Shown here piece by piece: positions 1 to 8,783 of a stretch of DNA of 35,680 nt. Within the stretch, counting starts at the first letter, position 1. Every line of letters begins with the position of its first letter. The translations under genes were made by a program, and so were the position numbers. The stretch spans positions 1 to 35,680 of the forward strand of contig CALBTC010000366.1 of the NCBI GenBank assembly GCA_937967805.1, read 5' to 3'. Below the pieces are notes generated by a model that made no database searches, was not told where the DNA came from, and saw only the letters and a list, made by a program, of their open reading frames with translations. Origin of the DNA: an uncultured Anaerolineaceae bacterium (GTDB lineage Bacteria; Chloroflexota; Anaerolineae; Promineifilales; Promineifilaceae).

Positions 1-2
1 TG

Positions 3-3000
3 AATTTGGCACTGTATGAGTTGGGTCTGCCGCTTAACTTGTTGAATCGGCCGTATGACGTGGTTGATTACCGCCCGGCGGCTGCACCTGTGCGTACCTG
101 GTCGCTGCCGCAAGAGACGCCGCGTGACGAAGTGGGCACGGCCGTAATCCCCTTAGCCGGCGAAGGCGGCGGCGCTTTAGCCCCCGGCGTCTATCTGCTC
201 ACGCTCGACGCGCCGGAAACCAATGAGGAGGTGCGCTTCTGGCAAAATCAGCGCAACCTGCTGGTGGTGGCCGACACCAACATCGTGGTCAAAGAGATGT
301 TTGGCGCGGTGCACGTCTGGGTAACCGACTTGCAAACCGGGCAGCCGGCCGCTAACCGCAATTTAACGCTGTACAGTGAGCAGGGCGTGTCGTTGGGCAC
401 GGCCGTTTCCGACAACAGCGGGTTTGCCCAATTTGACTACAATCCAACCAACGGCTTCCTGGAAGGCGTTACCGTCGTCAGCGGCCGTCCGGGGCAGGCG
501 GGCTTTGGCATCGGCAGCAGCTTGTGGGATGAGGGTGTGATGCCCTGGCAGTTCGACATCCCGGCCACCAGTGGCGACGAAATTGAAACGCTGGCCTACA
601 TCTACACCGACCGGCCCATTTACCGCCCCGGCGATACGGTCTACTTCAAAGGCATTGTGCGCGACACGAATTACGGCCGTTACACTCCACCGTCCGTCAC
701 CAGCCTCGACCTGCGCCTGGGCAGCTTCTCCTTCTTCGGCGGCGAGTCGTTTGAACGCACCATCCCCGTGGAAGTTAGTCCTGACGGCACCTTCAGCGGC
801 GAGTACCAGCTTCCTGAAGATTTAGGGCTCGGCTCTTACCAATTCTTCGTGCAAAGCGGCACCGTCGAAGCGTTCCGCCAGTTTACCGTGGCCGAATACC
901 GCACGCCGGAATTCCTGGTGACCATGACGCCTGACGAGCCGGAGCAGCTGCGCGGTGAAACCGTTTCCGTTGAGCTAAGCGCCGAATATTTCTTTGGTGG
1001 TCCGGCGACTGATTTGCCGGTGGAGTGGACGGTTTATGAAGAAGCTTACCAACCCACGCCGGAAGGTGGACCCTATTACAGTTTTGGTGATGCGGCCCGC
1101 TTTTTGTATAAAGACCCCGGCCTGTTTGGCGGCTTTGGCGACGGCAATGCCTTTGGCAGTTTTGTGATCAACGGCAGCGGCCGTACCGATGAAAACGGCC
1201 GTCTGCTTATCGAACTGCCCGCCACACTGCTGCAAGAGGTAGACGAAGGCAGCCGCGCCATCACCGTAGAGGCGATGGTGCTTGATCTGTCTGAGTTCCC
1301 CGTCACCAGCCGCACCGAAGTTGTGCTGCACGCTGCCGAAACGTACGTAGGCGTTGCGCCCGACGACTTCATTGGCCGGGCCAACAGCGAATCCATCGTA
1401 AATTTGCAAACGATTGATTGGGACGGCCGTGCCGTGCCCAACCAGCAGGTAGACGTTGTCTTTTACCGGCGCGACTGGATTCCCAACCGCAGCCAGGATT
1501 ACGGCATGTACTACACGCGTTGGGAGACGGTTGATACCGAAGTGGCCCGCGCCGGCGTCACCACCGATGCCCAGGGGCGTGCCGCCGCTAGCTTTACGCC
1601 GGAAGAGGGCGGTACCTACATCGCTGTAGCCACCGTTACTGACGATGCCGGGCGCGCGCAGTTTAGCAGCACTACCATTTGGGTGGCTGATGCCGGGCAG
1701 ATAGGCTGGCAGATCGACCCGCGGGATAAAACGATGCCGCTCACGCCCGACGATACCAGCTACGCCCCCGGAGACACCGCCCGCGTGCTGATCCAGTCGC
1801 CGTTTAACGAGCCGGTGCAGGCGTGGCTCACCATCGAGCGCGGCCAACTGCTGGAGCAGCGGGTCATCACCGTAGACGGCAGCAGCGACGTGCTGGAGAT
1901 TCCCATCACCGCCGAAATGTCGCCCAACGCCTTTGTCACCGTCACGGCTATCAAAGGGGTGGATGACAGCAATAATCCGTATCCTGAAATGCGGCTGGGC
2001 ATTGCCGAACTGCCGGTTTCCACCGAGCAGCAGGCGCTGACCGTTACGTTAACGCCGCAGCAGGATACGTTTGGTCCGGGAGAAACGGCCGTTTACACCA
2101 TCAGCGTCACCGACTACCAGGGCCATCCCGTGCAGGCAGATGTCTCCCTGGCGCTGGTGGACCTGGCCGTGCTCACCCTGAAAGATGACAACGCCCCCCA
2201 CATTTTGGAAGCGTTCTACGCCGAACAGCCGTACCGCAGCCGCATCGGCTCCGGCCTGGTTTTCTCCGGCGAGGGGTACCCTATCGAGATTCCGGTGGAG
2301 CAGCTCGGTCTCGGCGGTGGCGGTGGTGGTGAAGCGGCCGATTCGGCCCTGGCGCGCAGCACCCGCGACGAAGACGGCGTGCGCCAGGATTTCCCCGACA
2401 CGGCGTTCTGGCAGGCCAGCCTGACAACTGACGCCGACGGTCAGGCCACGGTGGAAATTCCGCTGCCGGATAACTTGACTACCTGGCGCTTGAGCAGCAA
2501 GGCGGTCACGCCAGTCACGCTGGTAGGACAAAGCTCGGTTGATATCGTCACGACGCTGCCGCTGCTGGTGCGCCCTGTCACGCCACGCTTTTTCACGATG
2601 GGTGATGAGGTAGAGCTGGGAGCGATTGTGAATAACAATACAGGGGTGGAAATGGAAACGGCCGTCAGCCTCGAAGCCACCGGCGTTGTTTTGAATGGTC
2701 CCGAAACACAAACCGTCACCGTGCCCGCCAATGGGCAGAGGCTGGTGCGCTGGCCCGTCACCGTGGGAAACGTGGATGGCGTTGATCTGACATTCCGTGT
2801 GGAAGGCGGCGAATACACCGACGCCACCAAGCCGACCTTCAGCGATGGCGGTGACATCCCGGTGTACCGTTACACGGGCGACGATGTGGTGGCCACTGCC
2901 GGCCAACTGGACGAAGCAGGCAACCGTGTGGAGGCCATCTTACTGCCTCCCGGCGTCGATCCGGCGCAGGGCGAAGTGGCCATTACCCTCAGCCCGTCCC

Positions 3001-4544
3001 TGGCGGCGGCGCTGGTAGACAGCATTGAGTTGAACAATGAGCTGGACTACTCAACCCTGTGCGCCTACGCCGTCACCGACCGGCTGCTGCCCAACGCTGC
3101 CTTGCTAAATCTGGCGCAGCAGCTACCCGCAGCCGACCTGGACGCCGCCGATGTAGCCGAAGCGGAGGCCATCGTTAAGTCCTCCGTGGCCCAACTGGAA
3201 GAGCTGGTTTTGGCCGATGGCGGCTGGGGTTGGTGCAGCAGCGTGGATAGCGATCCCTGGCTGACGGGGTATGCTCTGTTTGGCCTGGCGCAGGCGCGCG
3301 AACTGGGCTACCCGGCGCGGGCCAGCGTTCTGGAAAACGCGGCCAACTATCTGGTGGCTCAACTGGTAACGCCGTCGCCGCAGGTGACTGCTTTTGAGGT
3401 GAACCGGCAGGCGTTTTTCCTTTACGTGCTGGCCCAGCTAGACGCCGGCATCGTGCCCGACCTGGACCGGCTGGTGGAAGAAAACCGCAGCTTGCTGGAC
3501 CCGTACGCCCGGGCGCTGGTGGCACTGGCTTATGCCGACCTGAGCGTGACGGATGATCGCGTGACTACACTGCTGAACGACCTGAACGACAGTGCCGTGG
3601 TCAGCGCCACCGGTACCCATTGGCAAGACGCCAGCCACGACATCCGCAACCTGAACAGCGACGTGCGCGGCACGGCCGTCGTGCTGCAAACGCTGGCGCA
3701 GCTCGATCCGGAGAATCCGCTGCTGCCGGGAGCAGTGCGCTGGCTCATGAGCAGTCGCTCAGCCCAGCTTTGGGCTACCTCGCACGAAACGGCCTGGACC
3801 ATCTTCTCGCTGACGGAGTGGATGGTGGCCAGCGGCGAGCTGGATGCCAATTATGAGTACAACCTGGACGTGAACTTGCAGGAGGTGACAGACGGCCGTT
3901 TCACCACCAGCACCGTCACCGACAGCCGCAACATTTCCTTGCCGATTAGCGATTTATTGCTGGAAGATGCCAACTTCTTTGAATTTGGTCGCGGTGAAGG
4001 AGACGGCCGTCTCTACTACACCATGCACTTAGAGAGCGCCATCGACATGAACTTTGTCTCGCCGGTAAACCGGGGCGTCTCCGTGGAACGCGTCTACTAC
4101 GATGCCGAGTGCGATCCGGAAAGCGAAACCTGCGAGCCGATCACCGAGATTGAAGCCGGGCAGCAGGTGCGGGTGGTCCTTACCATCATTGCCGAAAACG
4201 ATCTGGTCTACCCCATGATCGAAGACCCGATTCCAGCCGGAACCGAGGCGCTTGATCCGGGGCTGAACATCAATTCGCCCACGCAAGGCGGCGAAGTGGA
4301 CCGGGTTGATGAAGAGTACCGTTACGGTTACTGGGGCTGGTGGTTCTTTAACCAGATTGAATACCGCGACGAGCAGGTGGTGTTCTTATCAAACTTCTTG
4401 CCCGCCGGCACCTACCAGTACAGCTACTTCCTGCAAGCGACCATTCCCGGCGAGTACCAGGTGCGCCCCACCTTTGCCCGCCAGACGTTTTTTCCGGAGG
4501 TGAACGGCCGTTCGGCCGGCATGGTCTTCACGATTACCCCATAA
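3..4544 (+). CDS. Alpha-2-macroglobulin family protein, 5'-truncated by window edge
   Basis: Large extracytoplasmic macroglobulin-type protein, thought in bacteria to trap proteases at the cell surface or in the envelope. The frame is open to the left edge, so the N-terminus and any signal peptide are missing. About 1,512 residues are visible (numbered from nt 6). The MG2 signature TDRPIYRPGDTVYFKG lies near residue 200, followed by an MG3-like F-T-V-A-E-Y-R-T-P-E-F. The alpha-2-macroglobulin core motif (DTAFW, then LPDNLTTWR) lies near residues 800-830 after a Gly-rich stretch. The helical thioester domain spans about 1000-1290 and a C-terminal domain follows to FTITP. The thioester site is abnormal: a Cys at nt 3060-3062 sits in STLCAYAVTDRLLP, where the family normally has Cys-x-Glu-Gln, so the thioester is probably not formed. 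The gene ends in a heptad hairpin acting as terminator. Confidence 0.9.
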   Translation, partial: NLALYELGLPLNLLNRPYDVVDYRPAAAPVRTWSLPQETPRDEVGTAVIPLAGEGGGALAPGVYLLTLDAPETNEEVRFWQNQRNLLVVADTNIVVKEMFGAVHVWVTDLQTGQPAANRNLTLYSEQGVSLGTAVSDNSGFAQFDYNPTNGFLEGVTVVSGRPGQAGFGIGSSLWDEGVMPWQFDIPATSGDEIETLAYIYTDRPIYRPGDTVYFKGIVRDTNYGRYTPPSVTSLDLRLGSFSFFGGESFERTIPVEVSPDGTFSGEYQLPEDLGLGSYQFFVQSGTVEAFRQFTVAEYRTPEFLVTMTPDEPEQLRGETVSVELSAEYFFGGPATDLPVEWTVYEEAYQPTPEGGPYYSFGDAARFLYKDPGLFGGFGDGNAFGSFVINGSGRTDENGRLLIELPATLLQEVDEGSRAITVEAMVLDLSEFPVTSRTEVVLHAAETYVGVAPDDFIGRANSESIVNLQTIDWDGRAVPNQQVDVVFYRRDWIPNRSQDYGMYYTRWETVDTEVARAGVTTDAQGRAAASFTPEEGGTYIAVATVTDDAGRAQFSSTTIWVADAGQIGWQIDPRDKTMPLTPDDTSYAPGDTARVLIQSPFNEPVQAWLTIERGQLLEQRVITVDGSSDVLEIPITAEMSPNAFVTVTAIKGVDDSNNPYPEMRLGIAELPVSTEQQALTVTLTPQQDTFGPGETAVYTISVTDYQGHPVQADVSLALVDLAVLTLKDDNAPHILEAFYAEQPYRSRIGSGLVFSGEGYPIEIPVEQLGLGGGGGGEAADSALARSTRDEDGVRQDFPDTAFWQASLTTDADGQATVEIPLPDNLTTWRLSSKAVTPVTLVGQSSVDIVTTLPLLVRPVTPRFFTMGDEVELGAIVNNNTGVEMETAVSLEATGVVLNGPETQTVTVPANGQRLVRWPVTVGNVDGVDLTFRVEGGEYTDATKPTFSDGGDIPVYRYTGDDVVATAGQLDEAGNRVEAILLPPGVDPAQGEVAITLSPSLAAALVDSIELNNELDYSTLCAYAVTDRLLPNAALLNLAQQLPAADLDAADVAEAEAIVKSSVAQLEELVLADGGWGWCSSVDSDPWLTGYALFGLAQARELGYPARASVLENAANYLVAQLVTPSPQVTAFEVNRQAFFLYVLAQLDAGIVPDLDRLVEENRSLLDPYARALVALAYADLSVTDDRVTTLLNDLNDSAVVSATGTHWQDASHDIRNLNSDVRGTAVVLQTLAQLDPENPLLPGAVRWLMSSRSAQLWATSHETAWTIFSLTEWMVASGELDANYEYNLDVNLQEVTDGRFTTSTVTDSRNISLPISDLLLEDANFFEFGRGEGDGRLYYTMHLESAIDMNFVSPVNRGVSVERVYYDAECDPESETCEPITEIEAGQQVRVVLTIIAENDLVYPMIEDPIPAGTEALDPGLNINSPTQGGEVDRVDEEYRYGYWGWWFFNQIEYRDEQVVFLSNFLPAGTYQYSYFLQATIPGEYQVRPTFARQTFFPEVNGRSAGMVFTITP

Positions 4545-4619
4545 ACGGTAATCCGTTATCTGTAATCGGTAATCCGTTAACGGATTACCGATTACCGTTC
4601 ACCGTTTTGTTAATTTTTT
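4545..4619 (+). terminator. Heptad-period hairpin terminator after the A2M gene
   Basis: Directly after the stop codon, degenerate 7-nt units (acggtaa, tccgtta, tctgtaa, tcggtaa, tccgtta) run into their own inverse (accgatt, accgttc). Positions 4564-4593 are a perfect 30-bp palindrome centred on TTAA. A T-rich run (4604-4619) follows, so this should work as a factor-independent terminator. It belongs to the same element family as the gaps after the hydrolase, radical SAM, methyltransferase, nuoK and nuoM genes. The rest of the gap up to 4781 shows no gene. Confidence 0.75.
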
Positions 4620-4781
4620 AACAGTTCCATATTTTTTCACGTCGCCTTAACTTCCTATTGCTCTGGAATGTTTAATATAGCAAGGTAGCAGAAATTTCGT
4701 TAGAAGTAAGCAATAGTATGGTAGGATGTAAGATACGGCCGTATCGTTCGGTGCAATGTATTGTTAGGCAAGGTGGCGTGT

Positions 4782-6206
4782 ATGGAAGCGTATACAGAAG
4801 GTCATTTCACCGTTGGTGAACAGCAAATTCATTATGTAGAAGCCGGCAAACAAGGGCGGCAAATTGCCCTCCTCATTCATGGCTGGTCCAGTTCCTGGTA
4901 TGCCACTTCGCCGCTTTTAGGCCAGTTGGCCCAACGCTTTCACGTCATTGCCATTGACCTGCCCGGTTACGGGCAATCTCCCCCGTTAGCCGAAACTACC
5001 ACCATTCCCAAATATGCTGACCTGTTGGCCGATCTCATCGGCCAGATTAGCGACGGTCCCGTGGTGCTGGTGGGGCACTCGATGGGCGGCATGATCAGCC
5101 TGACGCTGGCCCTGAGCCATCCCGTTTTAGTGGAGCGCATGGTTTTGTTGAGTCCCACGATTAGCGGCCGTTTGTCCACCGCCATCAACTTATTTATCAG
5201 TCCTATCACCATGCTGGAGCGCTTCGGCCTGGGCAGTTTGGTGGTGACGGCCACCGAGCGGGCCTTTGTGGGGTTAACGGACCGGCTAATGCGGCCCGTT
5301 TCGTTTGCCGAGCGCACCGGCATCACCAAAGCCGATTATGAGCGGCTGCGCATGGACGCGCGGCGGCCGGGCCAGGGACGGGTGCGGGCTGAATGTTACC
5401 AGGCGATGTTGGACAATGATTTAAGCGGCCGTTTAAGTAAAATCGAAACGCCTTCACTCGTCATTTGGGGCGCGGAAGACAACACCGTGCCGCTGCGCGA
5501 CGCTGGTGTCGTGGCTGACGAATGGCCTGCCGCCGATTTGCGCATTCTGCCCAAGGCCGGGCATTGGCCCCAATTTGAATCCCCCGACGTCACGCGCCGC
5601 ATGGTGGCTGCTTTCCTCGGCCTACCACTGCACAGCAGCGCCCTCTTTAAGCCGGTGGAAGAAGATGAGCTGGCCCAGATCAATGAGATTGCTCAATTTC
5701 TGGTCAATTCCGATGTAGGCAACGATTTAACATTGCCGCAGCGTACCCGCCTGGCCGCCCAATGCCAGGTGCGCGTTTTTGAACCGGGTGATCTGATTGC
5801 AGAAGCCACCGAGACCAGCGATGAGTTGTTCATAATTCAGAAAGGATACGTGGAGGTCTGGAAAGACACCGAAAGCGAATCCGGCACGCATAATCATGAC
5901 AAGATTGAGCATGTAGCCAACTTGCGCGCCGGGCAGATTACAGGTGAGCTGGCCATGCTGGACCGGGGCGGGCGCAGCGCCGACCTGATTGCCGGCAGCG
6001 AGGGAGCCACGCTGCTGGTGCTGAGCCGTCAACGGCTGCTGGCGTTGGTAGAGGACGATTCGGAGCTGGGCGCGCGCTTCTTGTGGAATATGTCTACGGC
6101 GATGTCTACCCGCGTGCGTTTTGTGCTGTGGCAGCTTAACCAGGAGCGGCGTCAGGGGGTGGCGGAGCAGGAAGCGGCGTTTGGCAAGCTGCCAGTGAGG
6201 GGCTAG
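4782..6206 (+). CDS. Alpha/beta hydrolase fused to a cyclic nucleotide-binding domain
   Basis: 474 residues. Residues 1-290 are an alpha/beta-hydrolase fold: oxyanion-hole region LIHGWSSSWY (31-40), nucleophile elbow GHSMGG (Ser100), acid in GAEDNTVPL (Asp233) and catalytic His261 in AGHWPQFESP. Residues about 305-450 resemble the cNMP-binding (CAP effector) fold, with FEPGDLI, the LFIIQKGYVEVW beta strand and the GELAMLDRGGRSADL phosphate-binding-cassette-like segment. A hydrolase joined to a cNMP sensor suggests an esterase or lipase-like activity gated by cAMP, cGMP or another small ligand; the substrate is unknown. ATG 4782 is chosen over the in-frame TTG at 4761 because AAGGTGG (4770-4776) sits 5 nt upstream. 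There is no signal peptide, so it is probably cytoplasmic. Confidence 0.85.
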   Translation: MEAYTEGHFTVGEQQIHYVEAGKQGRQIALLIHGWSSSWYATSPLLGQLAQRFHVIAIDLPGYGQSPPLAETTTIPKYADLLADLIGQISDGPVVLVGHSMGGMISLTLALSHPVLVERMVLLSPTISGRLSTAINLFISPITMLERFGLGSLVVTATERAFVGLTDRLMRPVSFAERTGITKADYERLRMDARRPGQGRVRAECYQAMLDNDLSGRLSKIETPSLVIWGAEDNTVPLRDAGVVADEWPAADLRILPKAGHWPQFESPDVTRRMVAAFLGLPLHSSALFKPVEEDELAQINEIAQFLVNSDVGNDLTLPQRTRLAAQCQVRVFEPGDLIAEATETSDELFIIQKGYVEVWKDTESESGTHNHDKIEHVANLRAGQITGELAMLDRGGRSADLIAGSEGATLLVLSRQRLLALVEDDSELGARFLWNMSTAMSTRVRFVLWQLNQERRQGVAEQEAAFGKLPVRG

Positions 6207-6221
6207 AGAAAAGAACGAAAT

Positions 6222-6299
6222 TTAGTGTGAAGCGTAAAGCTTTGACCCGTTGAGTGTCACGTTTCAACCTTCACGTTTCATTATCCGTTTGTCACTTTT
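6222..6299. repeat. Heptad-period intergenic element (cacgttt type)
   Basis: Between the hydrolase stop (6206) and the CBS gene. Units of 7 nt can be read as gtgtcac-gtttcaa-ccttcac-gtttcat-tatccgt-ttgtcac, preceded by partly complementary units gtgtgaa-gcgtaaa-gctttga. The period is the same as in the 4545 element but the unit sequence differs. A T-rich tail (cactttttcctt) follows, so it may terminate transcription. The remainder of the gap to 6440 shows no gene. Confidence 0.6.
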
Positions 6300-6440
6300 T
6301 CCTTACCTGAATATCACCCCATATCAATGACATTTGCCACCCGAATTTTCTCGCCAAAATGATTACACTTTAGCCTAACTTGGGAGAAAAAATCATTTAA
6401 ATTCCCCGGCCTAAACTGGCAAATTCTCAGGAGAGACGCC

Positions 6441-6860
6441 ATGTTAACCACAGATGATCTAATGACAATTGATCCGGAAACCGTTACTCAGGATACATCA
6501 CTGCGCGAAGTGGTCACGGCCATGAACCGCGCCAACGTCCGCCAGATTTTGGTTGTTGATGGTAAGAAGCTGGTTGGAATTGTGACTGACCGCGATGTGC
6601 GCCTTGCCGTCAATTCGCCATTGACTGCTGAAGAGCCGCTGGAACGACTTGAACTGTTGAATGATTTCTCCGCGCAAGATTGTATGACGCCAAATCCACG
6701 CTGCGTCACGCCGGAAACACCTATTCACAAAGTGGCCGAGCTGCTGAGCATGTATAAATTTGGCGCGCTGCCCGTGGTGAAAGATGACGAGCTGGTTGGC
6801 ATTATCACCGTCACCGATTTGCTCAACCAGATGGCGTTGATACCTGAACCAGAAAAATAG
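6441..6860 (+). CDS. Two-CBS-domain protein
   Basis: 139-residue stand-alone CBS pair. The first CBS repeat (about 1-65) contains VTAMNRANVRQILVVDG and GIVTDRDVRLA; the second (about 72-135) contains DCMTPNPRCVTPETPIHKVAELL and GALPVVKDDELVGIITVTDLL. Such pairs bind adenosine nucleotides or SAM and usually regulate a partner protein; no partner is identifiable from the neighbours. The ATG is preceded by AGGAGAG (6430-6436) at good spacing. It is closed downstream by a strong terminator, so it is probably monocistronic. Cytoplasmic. Confidence 0.9.
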   Translation: MLTTDDLMTIDPETVTQDTSLREVVTAMNRANVRQILVVDGKKLVGIVTDRDVRLAVNSPLTAEEPLERLELLNDFSAQDCMTPNPRCVTPETPIHKVAELLSMYKFGALPVVKDDELVGIITVTDLLNQMALIPEPEK

Positions 6861-6920
6861 ATATCCTCCTTACGTTTACGCATTTTGCGTACGCATTTTG
6901 CATAGAGAGTTCTAAGAGAG

Positions 6921-6954
6921 CACCGGGTGCCAACACGCCCGGTGTTTTTCTTTT
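6921..6954 (+). terminator. Rho-independent terminator after the CBS gene
   Basis: The stem CACCGGG (6921-6927) pairs with CCCGGTG (6938-6944) and is followed directly by TTTTTCTTTT. Just upstream, a 13-nt unit (tacgcattttgcg) is repeated in tandem at 6877-6902. The T-run overlaps the TTG that could open the next frame, which argues against that TTG as a start. Confidence 0.85.
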
Positions 6955-7036
6955 GGGGTCGTGGTCTGGTGAGTATTTGCTTAGCAGCGGTTTAGTTTAT
7001 GCTGGTTATTCACTGGTTAATCCTTACAATGGAATC

Positions 7037-8128
7037 ATGTCTAGATTGAACTTTTTCAGTTCCGTGCCCAAAGCACCATCTAAAACACCCCAATCTTTTA
7101 TCCTGCCACTGCAGGAACCTGTTACCGTTACGCGCTCTGAAGATGATATTTTGCTCTTGCAGTGGCAAGAAATGGCGGAGCGTACTGTGGTTTATGTAGG
7201 GGTTGATCCCCAAGCAGTGGTGGAGATGGTTCCAGTGGTGACGGTGGGGCAGGCGCGGGAGGCGATGGTGGCCGGATTGAACTCGGCCGTTCGTCACTAC
7301 TTCCGCTTAGAATTCCAGGGTGGCGCGTGGGACGGCCGTTCCCTAATAGCCGCCGAACGCGTGCTGCCCCTGCAAAAAGGCGTGAACCTGCGTGACGCCG
7401 GCGGCTACTACACCAAAGAGGGCCAGATGGTGCGCTGGGGCCGACTTTACCGCTCCGGTAGCTTATCTCGACTAACCCAGGCTGACCTGGCGTATTTGCA
7501 GCGGTTGAACATTAAGCTGGTTAGCGATTTGCGCACGGTGGATGAGCGGTTGAAGCAGCCTGATCGGTTGCCGGACGTGCCTGGGTTGGTGGAACGGCCG
7601 TTGCCCATGGAAAGTGTCGATCGCTGGGAAAGGCTGCGTGGCGCATTCACCGTCTTCTTCCGCAAGGGGCGAATTGATGATTATTTGCTTGGCGGCTACA
7701 AGCGGGTGATGATTGATGGCAACGCCCACGTGATCGGCGAGATTTTCCAACGGCTGGCCGACCCGGCGCAGACCCCGGCACTTATTCACTGCACCGCCGG
7801 CAAAGACCGCACCGGGTTGGTGGTGGCCCTGCTGCTGCTCACCCTGGGCGTACCGGAAGAAACGGTGCTGGCCGACTACACTTTGAGCAACCTGTTTTAC
7901 ACGCATTTTCGTGCCGATCTTGCCGCCGATCTGAAGCAAATTGCCCCGTGGGGCGTCTCGATGGATGATTTGCAGGATTTGTACCTGGTGAAGGCCAAGA
8001 CATTGCAAGGCGCGCTGAATCATTTGCGACAAACGTATGGCTCGCTGGACAATTACTTGCAAGATCAGGCCGGTGTGTCCGACGAAACCATAGCCCAACT
8101 GCGACAAAACTGGCTGGTAGACGGCTGA
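7037..8128 (+). CDS. Protein tyrosine/serine phosphatase (Y_phosphatase3 type) with N-terminal extension
   Basis: 363 residues from ATG 7037. The phosphatase domain (about 120-360) shows NLRDAGGYYTKEGQMVRWG, the substrate-recognition strand LYRSGSLSRL, VSDLRTVDERL and the P-loop HCTAGKDRTG with nucleophile Cys252 and Arg258. This is the tyrosine-specific/dual-specificity Cys-x5-Arg mechanism. Residues about 15-110 look like a beta-rich Ig/fibronectin-type domain (EPVTVTRSEDDILLLQWQE; HYFRLEF) of unknown role. No clear signal peptide is seen, so location is uncertain. An in-frame TTG at 6953 would add 28 residues but lies in a terminator T-run; the ATG itself has only a weak ribosome site. Confidence 0.85.
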   Translation: MSRLNFFSSVPKAPSKTPQSFILPLQEPVTVTRSEDDILLLQWQEMAERTVVYVGVDPQAVVEMVPVVTVGQAREAMVAGLNSAVRHYFRLEFQGGAWDGRSLIAAERVLPLQKGVNLRDAGGYYTKEGQMVRWGRLYRSGSLSRLTQADLAYLQRLNIKLVSDLRTVDERLKQPDRLPDVPGLVERPLPMESVDRWERLRGAFTVFFRKGRIDDYLLGGYKRVMIDGNAHVIGEIFQRLADPAQTPALIHCTAGKDRTGLVVALLLLTLGVPEETVLADYTLSNLFYTHFRADLAADLKQIAPWGVSMDDLQDLYLVKAKTLQGALNHLRQTYGSLDNYLQDQAGVSDETIAQLRQNWLVDG

Positions 8129-8157
8129 TATGATTTTCAAAACATCGTGTGACTTGT

Positions 8158-8763
8158 ATGGAAGAAACAAACTGGAATGTACTCCAAGTTTTACCTGAAG
8201 CAATTGTTATCGTTGATGATGCGCATAATATTCAATTTATGAATTCAGCAGCGATTGCGCTTTTCGGCGTTTCTGATGTCGCGGAATTTATTAGCAAACC
8301 ACTCTCAAATTTACCTGGTGCTGCGGGTCTAATGACTTATGAAAAACGAGTTGAGTTGGTTAATGAGGTAAATAAGTCAGCACTTAACAAAGTTCCTGAT
8401 CCTGAGCCAGACGATGAGCAAAGGTGGATTGGTGGGCCAAAAGGTAAGCAATTCTATTTCTTTGCCATACCATTTCATTATGCTGACCATTCAAAAACCG
8501 GTTTTGTCATCCGGATCAATGATATGACTAATGAGCGGAAAGCCATCAGTTACCTAGCGGGTTTGCCATCAGATATGTTTGCACCTTTGGAAGGCATTCG
8601 AGGTTTTGCGGAACTTCTCTTGTTGGAAGAATCCTTAACGAAGGAACAACGTGAATTCGTAATGCATATAAGCATGACAGCCATAAGCTTTTTGAATTGC
8701 GGAATGACATTCTTGATTTCAATGAGCAAGTCAATGCTGAAGACGAAAATTCGATCTAGTTGA
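8158..8763 (+). pseudogene. PAS / HisKA-like sensor fragment, frameshifted near its end
   Basis: A PAS domain (about 1-125 from ATG 8158: VLPEAIVIVDDAHNIQFMN, then FYFFAIPFHYADH and VIRINDMTNERKA) is followed by a HisKA-like helical hairpin (APLEGIRGFAELLLLEESLT, then EFVMHISMTAISFLN). The phospho-acceptor His of the usual S-H-E-L-R-x-P-L is absent (PSDMFAPL here), and no HATPase domain follows. At about nt 8697 the frame changes: the other frame from 8697 reads LRNDILDFNEQ and stops at TAG 8757, which is the expected end of the HisKA second helix. A single missing T would explain this, so the annotated C-terminus (NCGMTFLIS...) is probably an artefact or mutation. Codon use is more A+T-rich than in the neighbours and the gene lacks ACGGCCGT, suggesting recent acquisition. 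A GTG at 8149 is an alternative start. Confidence 0.65.
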
Positions 8764-8783
8764 GCTGCCCATAATATTCCATT

